A DNA stretch of 64,000 nucleotides from Datisca glomerata (lineage: Eukaryota > Streptophyta > Magnoliopsida > Cucurbitales > Datiscaceae), in assembly GCA_003255025.1 (NCBI GenBank), contig QANY01004854.1:178248-242247 (forward strand), given 5' to 3'. A program made the translations under genes and the position numbers. A model generated the notes under the pieces. The model searched no databases. It was not told the origin of the DNA and saw only the letters and a list, made by a program, of their open reading frames with translations. Positions 12,901-22,606 of this stretch are shown here, in pieces; within the stretch, counting starts at the first letter, position 1; every line of letters begins with the position of its first letter.

Positions 12901-13899
12901 ATAGAGATAGAGAGAGATGCTATGAGAGAGAGAGGGATGGAGAGATAGAGTAAGAGAGAAAAATAGATTTAGAGAGAGAGATATATAGAGAGAGATCGAG
13001 CAAGCGAGAGAGATAGAGGGAGAGAGGGAAAGAGAGCAAAAGAGAGAGGGGGGAGAGAGATAGAGAGAGAGGGAGGGAGAGGGAGGGAAAGGGAGAGAGA
13101 GAAACAGAGAGAGAAAGAGACGAAGAGGGAGAGGGGGGAGAGAGGGAGAGAGGGGGAGACAGAGAGTGAGAAGGAGAGTGAGAGAGTGAGTAAGAGAGAG
13201 AGAGGGAGAGAGAGGGAGAGAGAGGGAGAGAGGGAGAGAGAGAGGGAGTGAGAGAGAGTGTGAGAATGAGCGAGCGAGAGAGAGGGATGGAGAAAGAGAG
13301 GAGAGTGAGAGAGAGTGTGAGACAAAGAGAGAAAGAGAGCGAGAGAGATAGCAAGAGAGGGAGGGAGAGAAAGAGTGAGAGAGAGAGAGAAAGAGACAGA
13401 GTGAGAGTGAGAGAAAGAAAAACGAGAAAGAGAGAGATAGAGATTTAGATAAAGAGAGAGGGCATAGAGAGATAGCGAGAGAGGGAGGGAAAGAGAGAGT
13501 CAGAGAGAGAGAGACAGAGAGAGATAAAGATGTAGATGAATAGGGAGAGAGAGAGCGAGTGAGTGAGAGAGAGATAGACCTAGAGAGGGAGAGGGAGATA
13601 GAGAGGGACAGGGAGAGAGAGGGAGATAGAAGAATCAAGAGAGAGTGATCGAGAGATAAAGAGGGAGAGCTAGAGAGAGAGGGTGAGTTAGAGATGGAGA
13701 GAGAGAGAGCAAGAGAGAGAGAGGGAGGGAGGGAGGATAGAGAGTGAGTGAGATAGAGAGTGAGAGAGAGAGGGAGAGAGAGGGAGAGAGAGAGAGAGTG
13801 AGAGAGAGCGAGAGAGAGAGAGCGCGAGAGAGTGAGAGCGAGTGAGTGAGATAGAGAGAGAGATAGAGAGCGAGAGAGAGATAAAGAGAGGAGACACAT

Positions 13900-13942
<43 letters not shown>

Positions 13943-16173
13943 TATAGAGAGTGAGTGAGCGAGACAGAGAGAAAGAGCGAGTGAGAGAGAGAGCTAGAGA
14001 AAGGGGAGGGGGGATAGAGAGGGAGAGACAAAGAGAGAGAGATAGACAGCGAGTGGGAGGGAGGGGGAGAGAAAGAGAGAGGGAGGGAAGGAAAGAGAGG
14101 GAGAGGGGGAGAGAGAGAAAAAGGGTGGGAGGGAAAAGGAGAGAGAAACAACGAGAGAGAGGGAGAGAAAGAGAGACTGAGTGAGTGAGAGAGAGAGATG
14201 GATGGAGAGAGAGAGAGGGAGAGTGAGTGAGTGAGTGAGAAAGATAGAGAGAGAACGAGAGAGAGAGGGAGAGAGAGGGAGAAAGATAGAGAGAGATAGC
14301 GGGAGAGGGGGAGAAAGAGTGTGTGAAAGATAAACAGGGAGAGGGGGAGAGAGAAAGAGTGAGAGAGCGGGGAGAGTAAGAGAGAGATAGATAGATAGAG
14401 AGAGTTAGAGAGAGCGAGCGAGAGAGAGAGGGAAAGAGAGAGAAGGGGAGTGAGAGAGAGTGTGAGAGAGAGAGGGAAAGAGCGAGTGAGAGGGACCGAC
14501 CAAGAGAGCGAGTGAGAGGGATGGAGCGAGAGAGAGTTGAGAGCGACTGAGAGAGTGAGAGAGAGAGAGGGAGAGAGAGATTGTGAGAGAGGGAGGGAGA
14601 GAGAGTGAGAGAGAGAGACCTGAAGAGGGAGAGGAAGAGTGAAAAAGAGAGACAGAGAGAGATAGAAAGAGAGAGAGGGAGAGAGTGGGAGAGTGATAGA
14701 GAGAGCGAGAAGGAGAGTGAGATAGAGTGAGTGATTGAAAAAGAGAGTGAGAGATAGAGGGAGTGAGAGAGGGAGAACGACAGGGGGAGAGAGAAATGGA
14801 GAGAGAGAAAGGGAGAGAGAGAGTGAGAGAAAGAGCGAGCGGGTAAGAGAGAGAGACTGAGAGCGAGCGGGTGGGAGAGAGAGAAGGAAAGAGCGAGTGA
14901 GAGAGAGAGTGAGATATAGTGGGAGATAGAGAGGGAGAGAGAGCGGGGGAGAGAAAGTGGGAGGAAGAGAGAGAGAAGGAGAGTGAGAGAGAGTGAGGGA
15001 GAGAAAGAGAGAGAGATAGCGAGATAGAATGGAAGAGAGAGAAACAAAAAGAAAGAAAGAGACAAAGAGTGAGAGAGAGAGACAGAGAGAGTGAGAGAAA
15101 GAGAAAGAGAGAGGTAGAGATGTAGATAGATAGAGAGGGAGAGGGATAGCCGGAGAGAGTGAGAGAGAGTGAAAGAGACAAAGAGTGAGAGAGAGATAGA
15201 GATGTAGATAGATAGAGAGAGCGAATGAGTGAGAGAGACATAGAAAGAGAGAGAGCTAGAGAGAGTGTGGGAGATAGAGAGGGACAGAGAGGGAGAGTGA
15301 AAGATCAAGAGAGAGAAAGAATGATAAATAGAGAGGGAGAGCTAGAGAGAAGGTAAGATAGAGAGCGAGGGAGAAAGAGAGATTGAGAGAGAGAGATCAA
15401 GAGAAGGAGGGTAGAGGGAGAGAGTCGGATAGCAAGAGAGAGAGGGAGGGAGAGAGATTGTGAGAGGGAGAGAGAGAGTGAGGGAGAAAGAGAGACGGAT
15501 CAAGAGAGGGGAGAGAGTGAAAGAGAGAGAGAGAGCGAGAGATAGGGGAGAGATAGAGGAGAGGGAGAGAGAGATAGTGAGAGAGAGGGATGGAGAGATA
15601 GATTGAGATAGAAATAGATTGATAGAGAGAAAAAGAGGGAGGACACATAGAGATAGTGAGAGAAGGGAGAGACAGATCGAGAGAGATTGAGAGAGAGCTA
15701 TCGAGAGAGGGAAAGAGAGAGAGTGTGTGAGTGGGTGAGAAAGAGAGAGAGAAGGAGAGAGAAAGGAAGAGGGCGATTGAGATATAGAGAGAGTGAGAGT
15801 GAGCGAGCGAGTGAAAGTGAGAGCGAGTGAGTGAGAGAGAGAGAGGGAGGGAGGGAGAGGGAGATATAGAAAGATAGTGAGAAAGGGAGGGAGAGAGAGA
15901 GTGAGAGAGAGAAATTGAGAGGGAGAGGAAGAGAGAGTGAGAGAGAGAGCGGGAAGGAGAGTAAGATTAAGTGAGTGAGTGAGAGAGAGAGCGAGAGATA
16001 GAAGGAGCGAGAGAAAGATTAAGTGAGAGAGTGAGGGAAAGAGGGTGGGAGAGAGAGGGGATAGTGGGAGAGAGTGAGTGAGTGAGACAGTAAGAGAGAG
16101 AGAGAGAGTAAGAGAGAGCTGAAGCAAAATGAGAGGGAGCAAGCGAGAGAGAGCGAGCGAGGGAGAGAGAGAG
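9981..16173. repeat. GA-rich composite satellite, left arm, subfamily L2
   Basis: This stretch is still polypurine on +, but its tags change. GACCACGAAGAG near 10,697 and GACCGCAAAGAG near 12,851 lie about 2.15 kb apart, and both are preceded by GATCG and followed by a GCTATGAGAGAGAG block (10,776 and 12,919). Other landmarks are GGGAGACGTGTTGAGAGGG near 11,812, GAGGACACATAGAGA near 15,640, GGAGGCATAGAGAG near 12,442 and repeated GATCGAGAGAGCGAG. The GATGTAGATAG tag of subfamily L1 is sparser here (for example 11,550, 11,670, 13,530 and 15,120). I see no gene, RNA or element other than the repeat over this 6.2-kb stretch. Confidence 0.88.
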
Positions 16174-16237
16174 AATGAGAGCGAGCGAGCGAGAGAGAGA
16201 GAATGAGAGCGAGCGAGCGAGAGAGAGAGAATGAGAG
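16174..16237. repeat. 28-bp tandem repeat cut by the retroelement island
   Basis: AATGAGAGCGAGCGAGCGAG begins at 16,174 and 16,202. A third copy begins at 16,230 but breaks off after AATGAGAGC, where copia-like sequence starts with TACGTGAAGAAGG. The period is 28 bp. The island boundary therefore falls inside a repeat unit. Confidence 0.85.
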
Positions 16238-16690
16238 CTACGTGAAGAAGGCTTTTGCTTTGCAACATTTGCCTCACTCTCTTTGGTCATACTCTGGTTG
16301 AGTGTCTCAAAAGTCTGTAGCTCATTCAACAACCGGGTCATGTTAAATTTCAACTTGTTCGTTATATAGTTGGTGGTGAACGTAAAAAAATAAGTGTAAG
16401 TGACTCAAGTATAATGCTGACTTGAGTTAGTTCATCAATGGTAGCCCCATATACTTCTGCCTTATATATTATGTTGATCATGTTCAAAACATGTTCATGC
16501 ACAGAAGTATCTTTCTTCATCTTAGTAGTCATGTAGCTCCTAGTAACCGCATGACGACTTTGATTAGACTGCTGCCCAAACATCCCTTGTAAAGATTTCA
16601 TAATCTCATAGGTAGTTTTCATGCTTTCATGCTTGGTTCTCAGAACATCATTCATGCTCATAAGCATTTAGCACTTAGCCTTGTTGTTGA
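16238..16690 (-). pseudogene. Ty1/copia retrotransposon gag fragment (UBN2-type), degenerate
   Basis: Read on the minus strand, this fragment matches the central part of plant copia Gag (UBN2 / Retrotran_gag_2 family), which packages element RNA into virus-like particles. Recognisable stretches in order are SMNDVLRTKHESMKTTYEIM, GMFGQQSNQSRHAVTRSYM, HEHVLNMINIIYKAEVYG, DELTQVSIILESL and, in another frame, KFNMTRLLNELQTFE and EANVAKQKP. Breaks: an in-frame TAA at 16,668-16,670 just upstream of the first Met run, and a one-base frame slip near the seven-A run at 16,384-16,390, which is why the second half lies in a different frame. The N-terminus, the CCHC zinc knuckle and all of pol are absent; GA repeat begins right after KQKPSS. 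It has no LTRs and is a dead fragment. The family call is confident; the clade cannot be named. Confidence 0.9.
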
Positions 16691-16705
16691 ACATCATTCA
16701 TGCTC
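16643..16705. repeat. 17-bp direct repeat at the copia/CT-array junction
   Basis: GAACATCATTCATGCTC occurs at 16,643-16,659, inside the gag reading frame, and again at 16,689-16,705. The second copy ends exactly where CT repeat begins. The offset is 46 bp. The first copy is genuine gag coding sequence. The second is out of phase with gag and looks like filler copied at the junction. Confidence 0.8.
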
Positions 16706-17511
16706 CCTCTCTCTCCTCCTCTCCCTCTCCCTCCCTCTCTCTCTCCTCCTCTCCCCCTCCTTATCTCTCCGTCCCTTTCTCATTTCTCTCTCCCTCCCTC
16801 CCGCTCTCTCTATCTTTCTCTTTGTCTCTCCCTCTTTATCTCACATCTCTCTCTAGCTCTCTCTCTCTATCTCAGTCGCTCTCTCTCTAGCTCTCTTCCT
16901 CCGTCTCTCTCCCCCTCACTCTCTCTCTCCCTCTCCCGATCACTCTCCATCCCTCTCTCTCTCTCTCTCTCACTCTGTCTCACTCTCACTCAGTTTATCT
17001 CGCTCTCTCTCCCCTCTCTCTTGATCTCTCTCCCTCTCCTTCTCTTTCTTTCTCTCTCCCTCTCTTTCTTTAGCTCTCTCTGTCTCACTATCTCTCTCTC
17101 ACTCACACACTCTCTCTCTATCCATCTATCTATCCCTCTATCTATCTCTCTCTTTCTCTCTCTCCCTCTCACTCTCCCCCCGCTCTCTCTCTCTTTCTCT
17201 CTCCCCTTCTCTCTCTATCTCCTTCTCTCTCTATCTAGCTCTCTCCTTCTCTCTCTGTCCCTTTGTCTCTCGCTCTCTCTCATTCCCTCCCTCTCCCACT
17301 CCGTGTCTTTCTCCCTCCATCTGTTTCTCTCTCTCCCACTCCCTCTCTCACCCTCCCTCTCTCACTTTCTCTCTCTCTCCCCCTCCCTCCCTTCCTCCTG
17401 CTCTCTATCTTTCTCTATATCCCTCCCTCTCTATCTACCTCTCTCACTCAATCTCTCTCAATCTCCTTCTCGCTCTCTCTCTCTCCCAATCTCTCCCTCT
17501 CTCAATCTCCT
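16706..17511. repeat. CT-rich array between two retroelement fragments
   Basis: This is about 0.8 kb of almost pure pyrimidine on +, opposite in polarity to the GA arm on its left. Tags include TCCCGATCACTCTCCATCC near 16,937, CACTCACACACTC near 17,100, and a repeated CTCAATCTCC near 17,457, 17,487 and 17,502. The last of these abuts the integrase fragment. An open frame runs through it into the integrase only because CT repeats lack stop codons. I see no gene here. Confidence 0.9.
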
Positions 17512-18783
17512 TTTGCATGAACATTTCTTTTGGCCTCATATGAAGCGTGATGTGCAAAGAATCTGTGAAAAATGTATCACATGTAAACAAGCTAAGTCTA
17601 AATTAAAACCTCATGGCTTGTACACCCCTTTGCCTATACCTAGTAAACCATGGATTGATATTTCTATGAATTTTGTTTTGAGTTTACCTAGAACTAAGAG
17701 GGGGAGAGATTCAATTTTTGTGGTCGTTGACAGGTTTTCTAAAATGGCACACTTCATTGCATGTCATAAAACTGATGATGCATCACATATAGCTAATTTT
17801 TTCTTCAAAGAAACTGTTAGGTTACATGGCATGCCTAAGACCATTGTTTCTGATAGAAATTCAAAGTTTTTGAGTTGCTTTTGGAAGACTTTGTAGGGAA
17901 AGTTGGGAACCAAGTTATTATTTTCTACTACTTGTCATCCACAAACTTATGGTTAAACTGAAGTAGTGAATAGAACTCTGTCTTCTTATTGCATGCTATC
18001 ATTAAGAAGAACTTGAAAATGTGGGAAGATTTTTTGCCACATGTTGAATTTGCTTACAATAGAAGTGCACATTCAGCAACTAAGTTTTCACCGTTTGATA
18101 TTGTTTATGGATTTAATCCTTTTTCTACTTTGGATTTAATTCCTTTACCTTTGGGTGAACGTGTAAACTTAGATGGGAAAAAGAAGGCTGAATTTGTGAA
18201 GCAAATTCATGAGAAGGCACGGCTGAATATTGAAAGGAGGACTGAACAATATGTCAATCAAGCCAACAAGGGACGTAAGAAGATAGTTTTTGAACCAGGA
18301 GATTGGGTTTGGTTGCACTTGAGAAAAGAGCATTTTCCGGAGCAGCGACGTTCAAAACTCCTACCTCGGGGTGATGGACCATTTCAAGGGGTGGAACGCA
18401 TTAATGACAATGCTTACAAACTTGACTTACCAAGTAAATATGGTGTCACTACAAGCTTTAATGTTGCTGATTTGTCTCCATTTGATGCAGGTGTTGATTT
18501 GAGGACAGATCCTTCTCAAGAGGGGGAGAATGATGCAAATCTTGGAGCTGAAAATGGACGTGGGGCTAAGCATACACGCGGGAATGTAGCGGAACTTGCA
18601 CAAGATCCTTCATCACTCCCTGGTGGTCCAATTTCAAGACTTAGAGCCTGAAATTTCAAGAAAGCACTTATTGGGCTGATTCAAGAGAATTGGAATGATT
18701 CTGGAAAAGTGAAGCCCTATGTGGGTCTAAATAAAAATCAAGGCTTTATCCATGTCATCAAGGCTATTGAAGAGTCTAATTAG
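17512..18783 (+). pseudogene. Ty3/gypsy retrotransposon integrase fragment, degenerate
   Basis: This is the 3' end of a plant gypsy pol gene. Order: the end of the N-terminal zinc-binding region ([12 protein letters not shown] then CEKCITC, with both upstream histidines missing); the catalytic core ([44 protein letters not shown], then HPQT and TEVVNRTL); and a C-terminal domain with [21 protein letters not shown] (GPF at 18,376-18,384) and [10 protein letters not shown]. The expected first catalytic Asp is Asn (AAT, 17,669-17,671). The second Asp (17,852-17,854) and Glu (17,960-17,962) remain, with 35 residues between them. Breaks: TAG 17,894-17,896, TAA 17,954-17,956, a one-base deletion near 17,981-17,986, and TGA 18,649-18,651, after which homologous-looking frame continues to a TAG at 18,781. 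Reverse transcriptase, RNase H and protease are absent. It is non-functional. I recognise no chromodomain and cannot fix the clade. Confidence 0.93.
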
Positions 18784-18796
18784 CGTACAAAAGCAA

Positions 18797-19103
18797 TTGA
18801 AAAGGATAATGAACCTACAAAAACATGTTCATCAAGATAAGGTCATGAAAGGGCATGAATTGGACTATTTTCAAGGCTATGAAATAGGGGGATGAATTTA
18901 GCTTGAATTGGTATGCTTAAATACATTGTTCATAGTCAATTACCATATAAAATAAATTGAAAAGGATAATGAACCTAGAAAAACGTGTTCATCAAGATAA
19001 GGTCATGAAAGGGCATGAATTGGACTATTTTCAAGGCTATTAAATAGGGGGATGAATCTAGCTTGGATTGGTTATGCTTAAATACATTGTTCATAGTCAA
19101 TTA
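18797..19103. repeat. 160-bp tandem duplication in the gypsy 3' region
   Basis: The segment from TTGAAAAGGATAATGAACCT to CATAGTCAATTA is present at 18,797-18,942 and again at 18,957-19,103. The copies differ by a few substitutions (for example ACATG/ACGTG and GAATTGG/GGATTGG) and one extra T in the second. A 14-bp AT-rich spacer separates them. Both copies include the AAATAGGGGGATGAAT string. Confidence 0.95.
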
Positions 19104-19227
19104 GTGATATTTACTTATTATTAGTAGTCAAAAAAGTCTAAAAACGTGGGAACTTATTTACTTTAATGTTGGTGTTGTTTCAAAACTAAAATTAATGCTT
19201 TTCCTATTCTTGGAGGGTTGTTCCAAG

Positions 19228-19234
19228 TATAAAA
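19228..19234 (+). promoter_or_regulatory. Possible TATA box of the LTR
   Basis: TATAAAA lies in CCAAGTATAAAACATGG within the presumed LTR. Plant LTR promoters usually carry such a box 25-35 bp upstream of the start of the R region. This rests only on the motif and its position; the element is dead, so activity is doubtful. Confidence 0.3.
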
Positions 19235-19553
19235 CATGGTACCCACGAAATTTGTAATCATGTTATGAATATTGAAAACAAGTTTATGTTATTGTGAGGT
19301 GTGTCCTCTTTGTTCTTCAAAGAACTCTTGAACTTATCAAGTTAGTCTTGTGGCGTTCAAACAACCAAACTTATCACCTTGATTCTTGAGTGATCCTTAG
19401 GTTTCTTGATGTGGCGTTTCTATCCTTCGTAGTCTTAGTTCTTATCTTGCTAGATAACGGGTTAAAGCTCAACAATCTTGTCTTTCATGTTGTTGGGTTC
19501 TTGAACCATCATTGTTATCGAGTTTCATCGTAAATCGTCAGTGGGGTTCAAAT

Positions 19554-22500
19554 CACCCTCTACCTCCCTCTCCCTCCCTCTCTCCTCCCTCTCTCCTCCC
19601 TCACTATCTCTCTCGCTCTCTATCTCTCTTCTGTCTCTCAATAGTTCTCTCTCTCTCTTCCTCTCTCTCTGCCTCCTTCTTTGTCCCTCTCTCTCTCAGT
19701 CTCCCTATCTCTCTCACTCTCTCTCTCCCTCTGTCTCTTTCTCCCTTTCCCGCTCTCTCCCTCCCTCTCTCTCTCATTCACTCACTCTCCCTCTCGCTCT
19801 CCCCCCTCTCTCTCATTCACTCACTCTCTCTAACTCTCCCACTCGCTCTCTCTCCTCACTCTCTCTCCCTCTCTTTCTTTCGATCTCCCTCTCTCCCACT
19901 CCCACTCACTCTCTCTCTTTCTCAGTTTTGCTTTCTTCCATTCCCGCTCTCTCCCCCCCTCTCTCTCAATCACTCACACTCTCTTACACTCCCTCTCGCT
20001 CGCTCTCCTCACACTCTCTCTCTTTCTCTCTCCCTCACTCACTCTCTCACAATCTCCTTCTCGCTCTCTCTCTCCCTATCACTCCCTCTCTCTCTCTCCC
20101 ACTTTCACTCCCTCTCTCCCACTCTCTCTTTCCTTCTCTCTCTCACTCTATCTTACTCTCTCCCTCCTTATCACCCTCTCTCTAGCTCTCTTTATCTCTC
20201 TCTCTCTCTCACTATCTATCTATCTCTCTCTCTCATTCTCTCACACACACTCTCTCTCTCACTTTCTCTCCCTCACTCACTCTCTCACAATCTCTTTCTC
20301 ACCCTCTCTCTCTCCCCATCACTCCCTCTCTCTCCCACTTTCTCTCCCTCTCTCCCACTCTCTCTTTCCTTCTCTCTCTCACTCTCTCTTTCTCTCTCCT
20401 TCCCTATCACCCTCTCTCTCTAGCTCTCTCTATCTCTCTCTCCCCCTCTCTCTCTTTCCCTCTTTCTCAATCTCTCTCCCTCTCTCTCTCCCTCCCTCTC
20501 TCGCGCTCCCTCTCTCTCTCTCTCACTCCCTCCCTCTCGCTCTCCCTCCCCTCACTTTCTCTCTTTCCTATCTCTTCAACTCTCTCTCTCTCACTCACTC
20601 TCTCTGTCCCTATCTTTCTCCCTCTTCCTCTCCCTCCCTCTCCCTCTCCCTCTCCCTCCTCCCTCTTTCACTATCTCTCTCCCCCTCTCCCTCTCCCTCC
20701 CTCGTTCACTCCCACTCTCCCTGTCTCCCTCTTCCTCCCTCTCTTCTCCCTCTCTACAGTTCTCTCTCTCTATTTCTCTCTCTGTCTCTCTCTCCCCCAC
20801 TCTCGCTCTCTCTATCTCTCTATCTCTCTCTCTTTCTCCCTTTCCCGCTCTCTCCCTCTCCCTCTCTCATTCACTCACTCTCTCTCAGTCTCCCTCTCGC
20901 TCTCTCTCCCTCCCTCTCTCTCCCTCTCTCTTTCGCTCTCTCCCTCTCACTCCCAATCACTCTCTCTCCAAGGTTCCCTTTCTTCCTATCCCTCTCTCTC
21001 CCTCTCTCTCTCAATCACTCACTCTCTCTCACTCGCCTTCTCACTCTCTCTCCCTTGCTCTCTCTCTCTCCTTCTCTCTCTCTCTCTCACTCTCTCACTC
21101 ACTCACTCACTTACTCTCACAATCTCTCTCTCACTCACTCTCTTAGTCTATCCCTCCCTATCACCCTCTCTCTCTAGCTCTCTCTCTCGCTCCCTTTCTC
21201 TTATTCTCTCTCTCTTCCCCTCTCTATCTCCCTCTCTCTTGCTATGTCTCTCACTCGCTCGCTCTCCCTCTATTTCTCACTATCTATCTATCCCTCTCTC
21301 TCTCTCTTTCACTCTCTCCCTCTCTCCATCCCTCTCTCAGTATCTCTCTCCCTCTTTCTCCCTCTCTCTGTCGCTCACTTTCACGATCTCTCTCTCTATT
21401 TATATCTCTCTATATATCTCTCTCTCTCCCTATCCCTCCCTCTCTCCCCGCTCACGCTCTCTTTGTTTCTCTCTCCCTTTCCCCCTTGCTCTTTATCTCC
21501 CTTCTCTCTGTCTCTAGGTCTCTCTTTATATCTCTATTGCCCTCTCTCTCTATCCCTCGGTCGCTCTCGCTCTTTCTCTCTGTCCCTCTCTATCCCTCTT
21601 TCTCTATCTCTATCTCCCTGTCTCTATCTCTCTCTGTTTCTCTTTCTCTCTCTTTCTCTCTCTCACTCTCACGCTCTCCCTCTCTCTGTATCTCTCTCTT
21701 TCTCACTAACTCACTCACTCTCTCACAATCTCCTTCTCTCTCACCCTCTCTCTCTCACTCTCTCTTTCTCTCTCCCTCTCTCTCACTCTCTCTCACCCTC
21801 TCTCTCTCACTCTCTCTTTCTCTCTCCCTCTCTCTCTCACTCTCTCTTTCTCTCTCCCTCCCTATCACCCTCTCTCTCTTTCCAGCTCTCTCTCATTCAC
21901 TCTCTCTCACTATCTATCTATCCCTCTCTCTCTCTCTCCCTCTCTCATTTTTCTCTCTATCGTTCTCTCTCTCTTAGTCTTTTCTCTCTCTCACTCCCTT
22001 CCTCTCTCTCCCTCCCCCTCTCACTCTTTTCTCTCTCTTCAACTGTCTCTCTCTCTCACTAACTCACACATTCACTCTCTCTGTCCCTATCTCTCCCCCT
22101 CTCTCCATCTCTCTCTCTTTATGTTTCTCTTTCTCCCTCTTCCTCTCCCTCCCTCTCTCCCTCCCTGTCCCTGTCCCTGTCCCACCCTCTTTCACTCTCT
22201 CTCCCCGCCTCTCCCTCTCACTCCCTCTCAGTCCCTCTCTCCTCCCTCTCTCTCTCGCTCTCTATCTCCCTTCCCTCTCTCAATATTTCTCTTTCTATAT
22301 TTATCTCTCTCAGTCTGTATCTCTCCCTCTCTCTCTCGCTCTCCTTCTCTCTCTCTCTCTATGTCGCCCTTTCCCGCTCTCTCTCTCCCTCTCTCTGTAG
22401 CTCACTTTCATGATCTCTGTCATTTATATCTCTCTCAATATCTCTCTCTCTCCCTATCTCTCCCTCTCTCACCCCTCACCCTCTCTTTGTTTCTCTCTCC

Positions 22501-22574
22501 CTCTCCCCCTCCCTCCCTCTCCCCCCGCTCTTTATCTCCCTTCTCTCTGTCTCTAGGTCTCTCTCTATCTCTCC

Positions 22575-22606
<32 letters not shown>

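Larger units (their letters stand above)
18784..19553 (+). mobile_element. 3' untranslated region and probable LTR of the gypsy element
   Basis: This is AT-rich, ordinary-complexity DNA directly after the integrase frame, so it is most likely the element's 3' end. Purine-rich AAATAGGGGGA strings (near 18,881 and 19,042) resemble polypurine tracts. Each is followed by TGAAT, so an LTR could start at about 19,053 and end with CA at about 19,540, roughly 490 bp long. A TATAAAA lies at 19,228-19,234. CT repeat starts right after TTCAAATCACCCTC. No matching 5' LTR, primer-binding site or target-site duplication is visible in the window, so the LTR limits are inference. Confidence 0.6.

Noticed and set aside
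16629..16856. Plus-strand open frame across the copia/CT junction
   Set aside because: Its first part is the antisense of gag and its second part is CT repeat, so it is a chance join.
19541..19553. Primer-binding site after the presumed LTR end
   Set aside because: The bases GTGGGGTTCAAATC do not match the usual initiator-Met site (TGGTATCAGAGC), and a primer site follows a 5' LTR, not a 3' LTR.
16238..19553. One composite retrotransposon
   Set aside because: The gag piece is copia-type on minus and the integrase is gypsy-type on plus, so they cannot belong to one element.
19545..19555. GGTTCAAATCA, resembling a tRNA B box / T-arm
   Set aside because: No A box, anticodon arm or acceptor stem precedes it, and the T-stem does not pair well. 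It is probably the last bases of the retroelement fragment.
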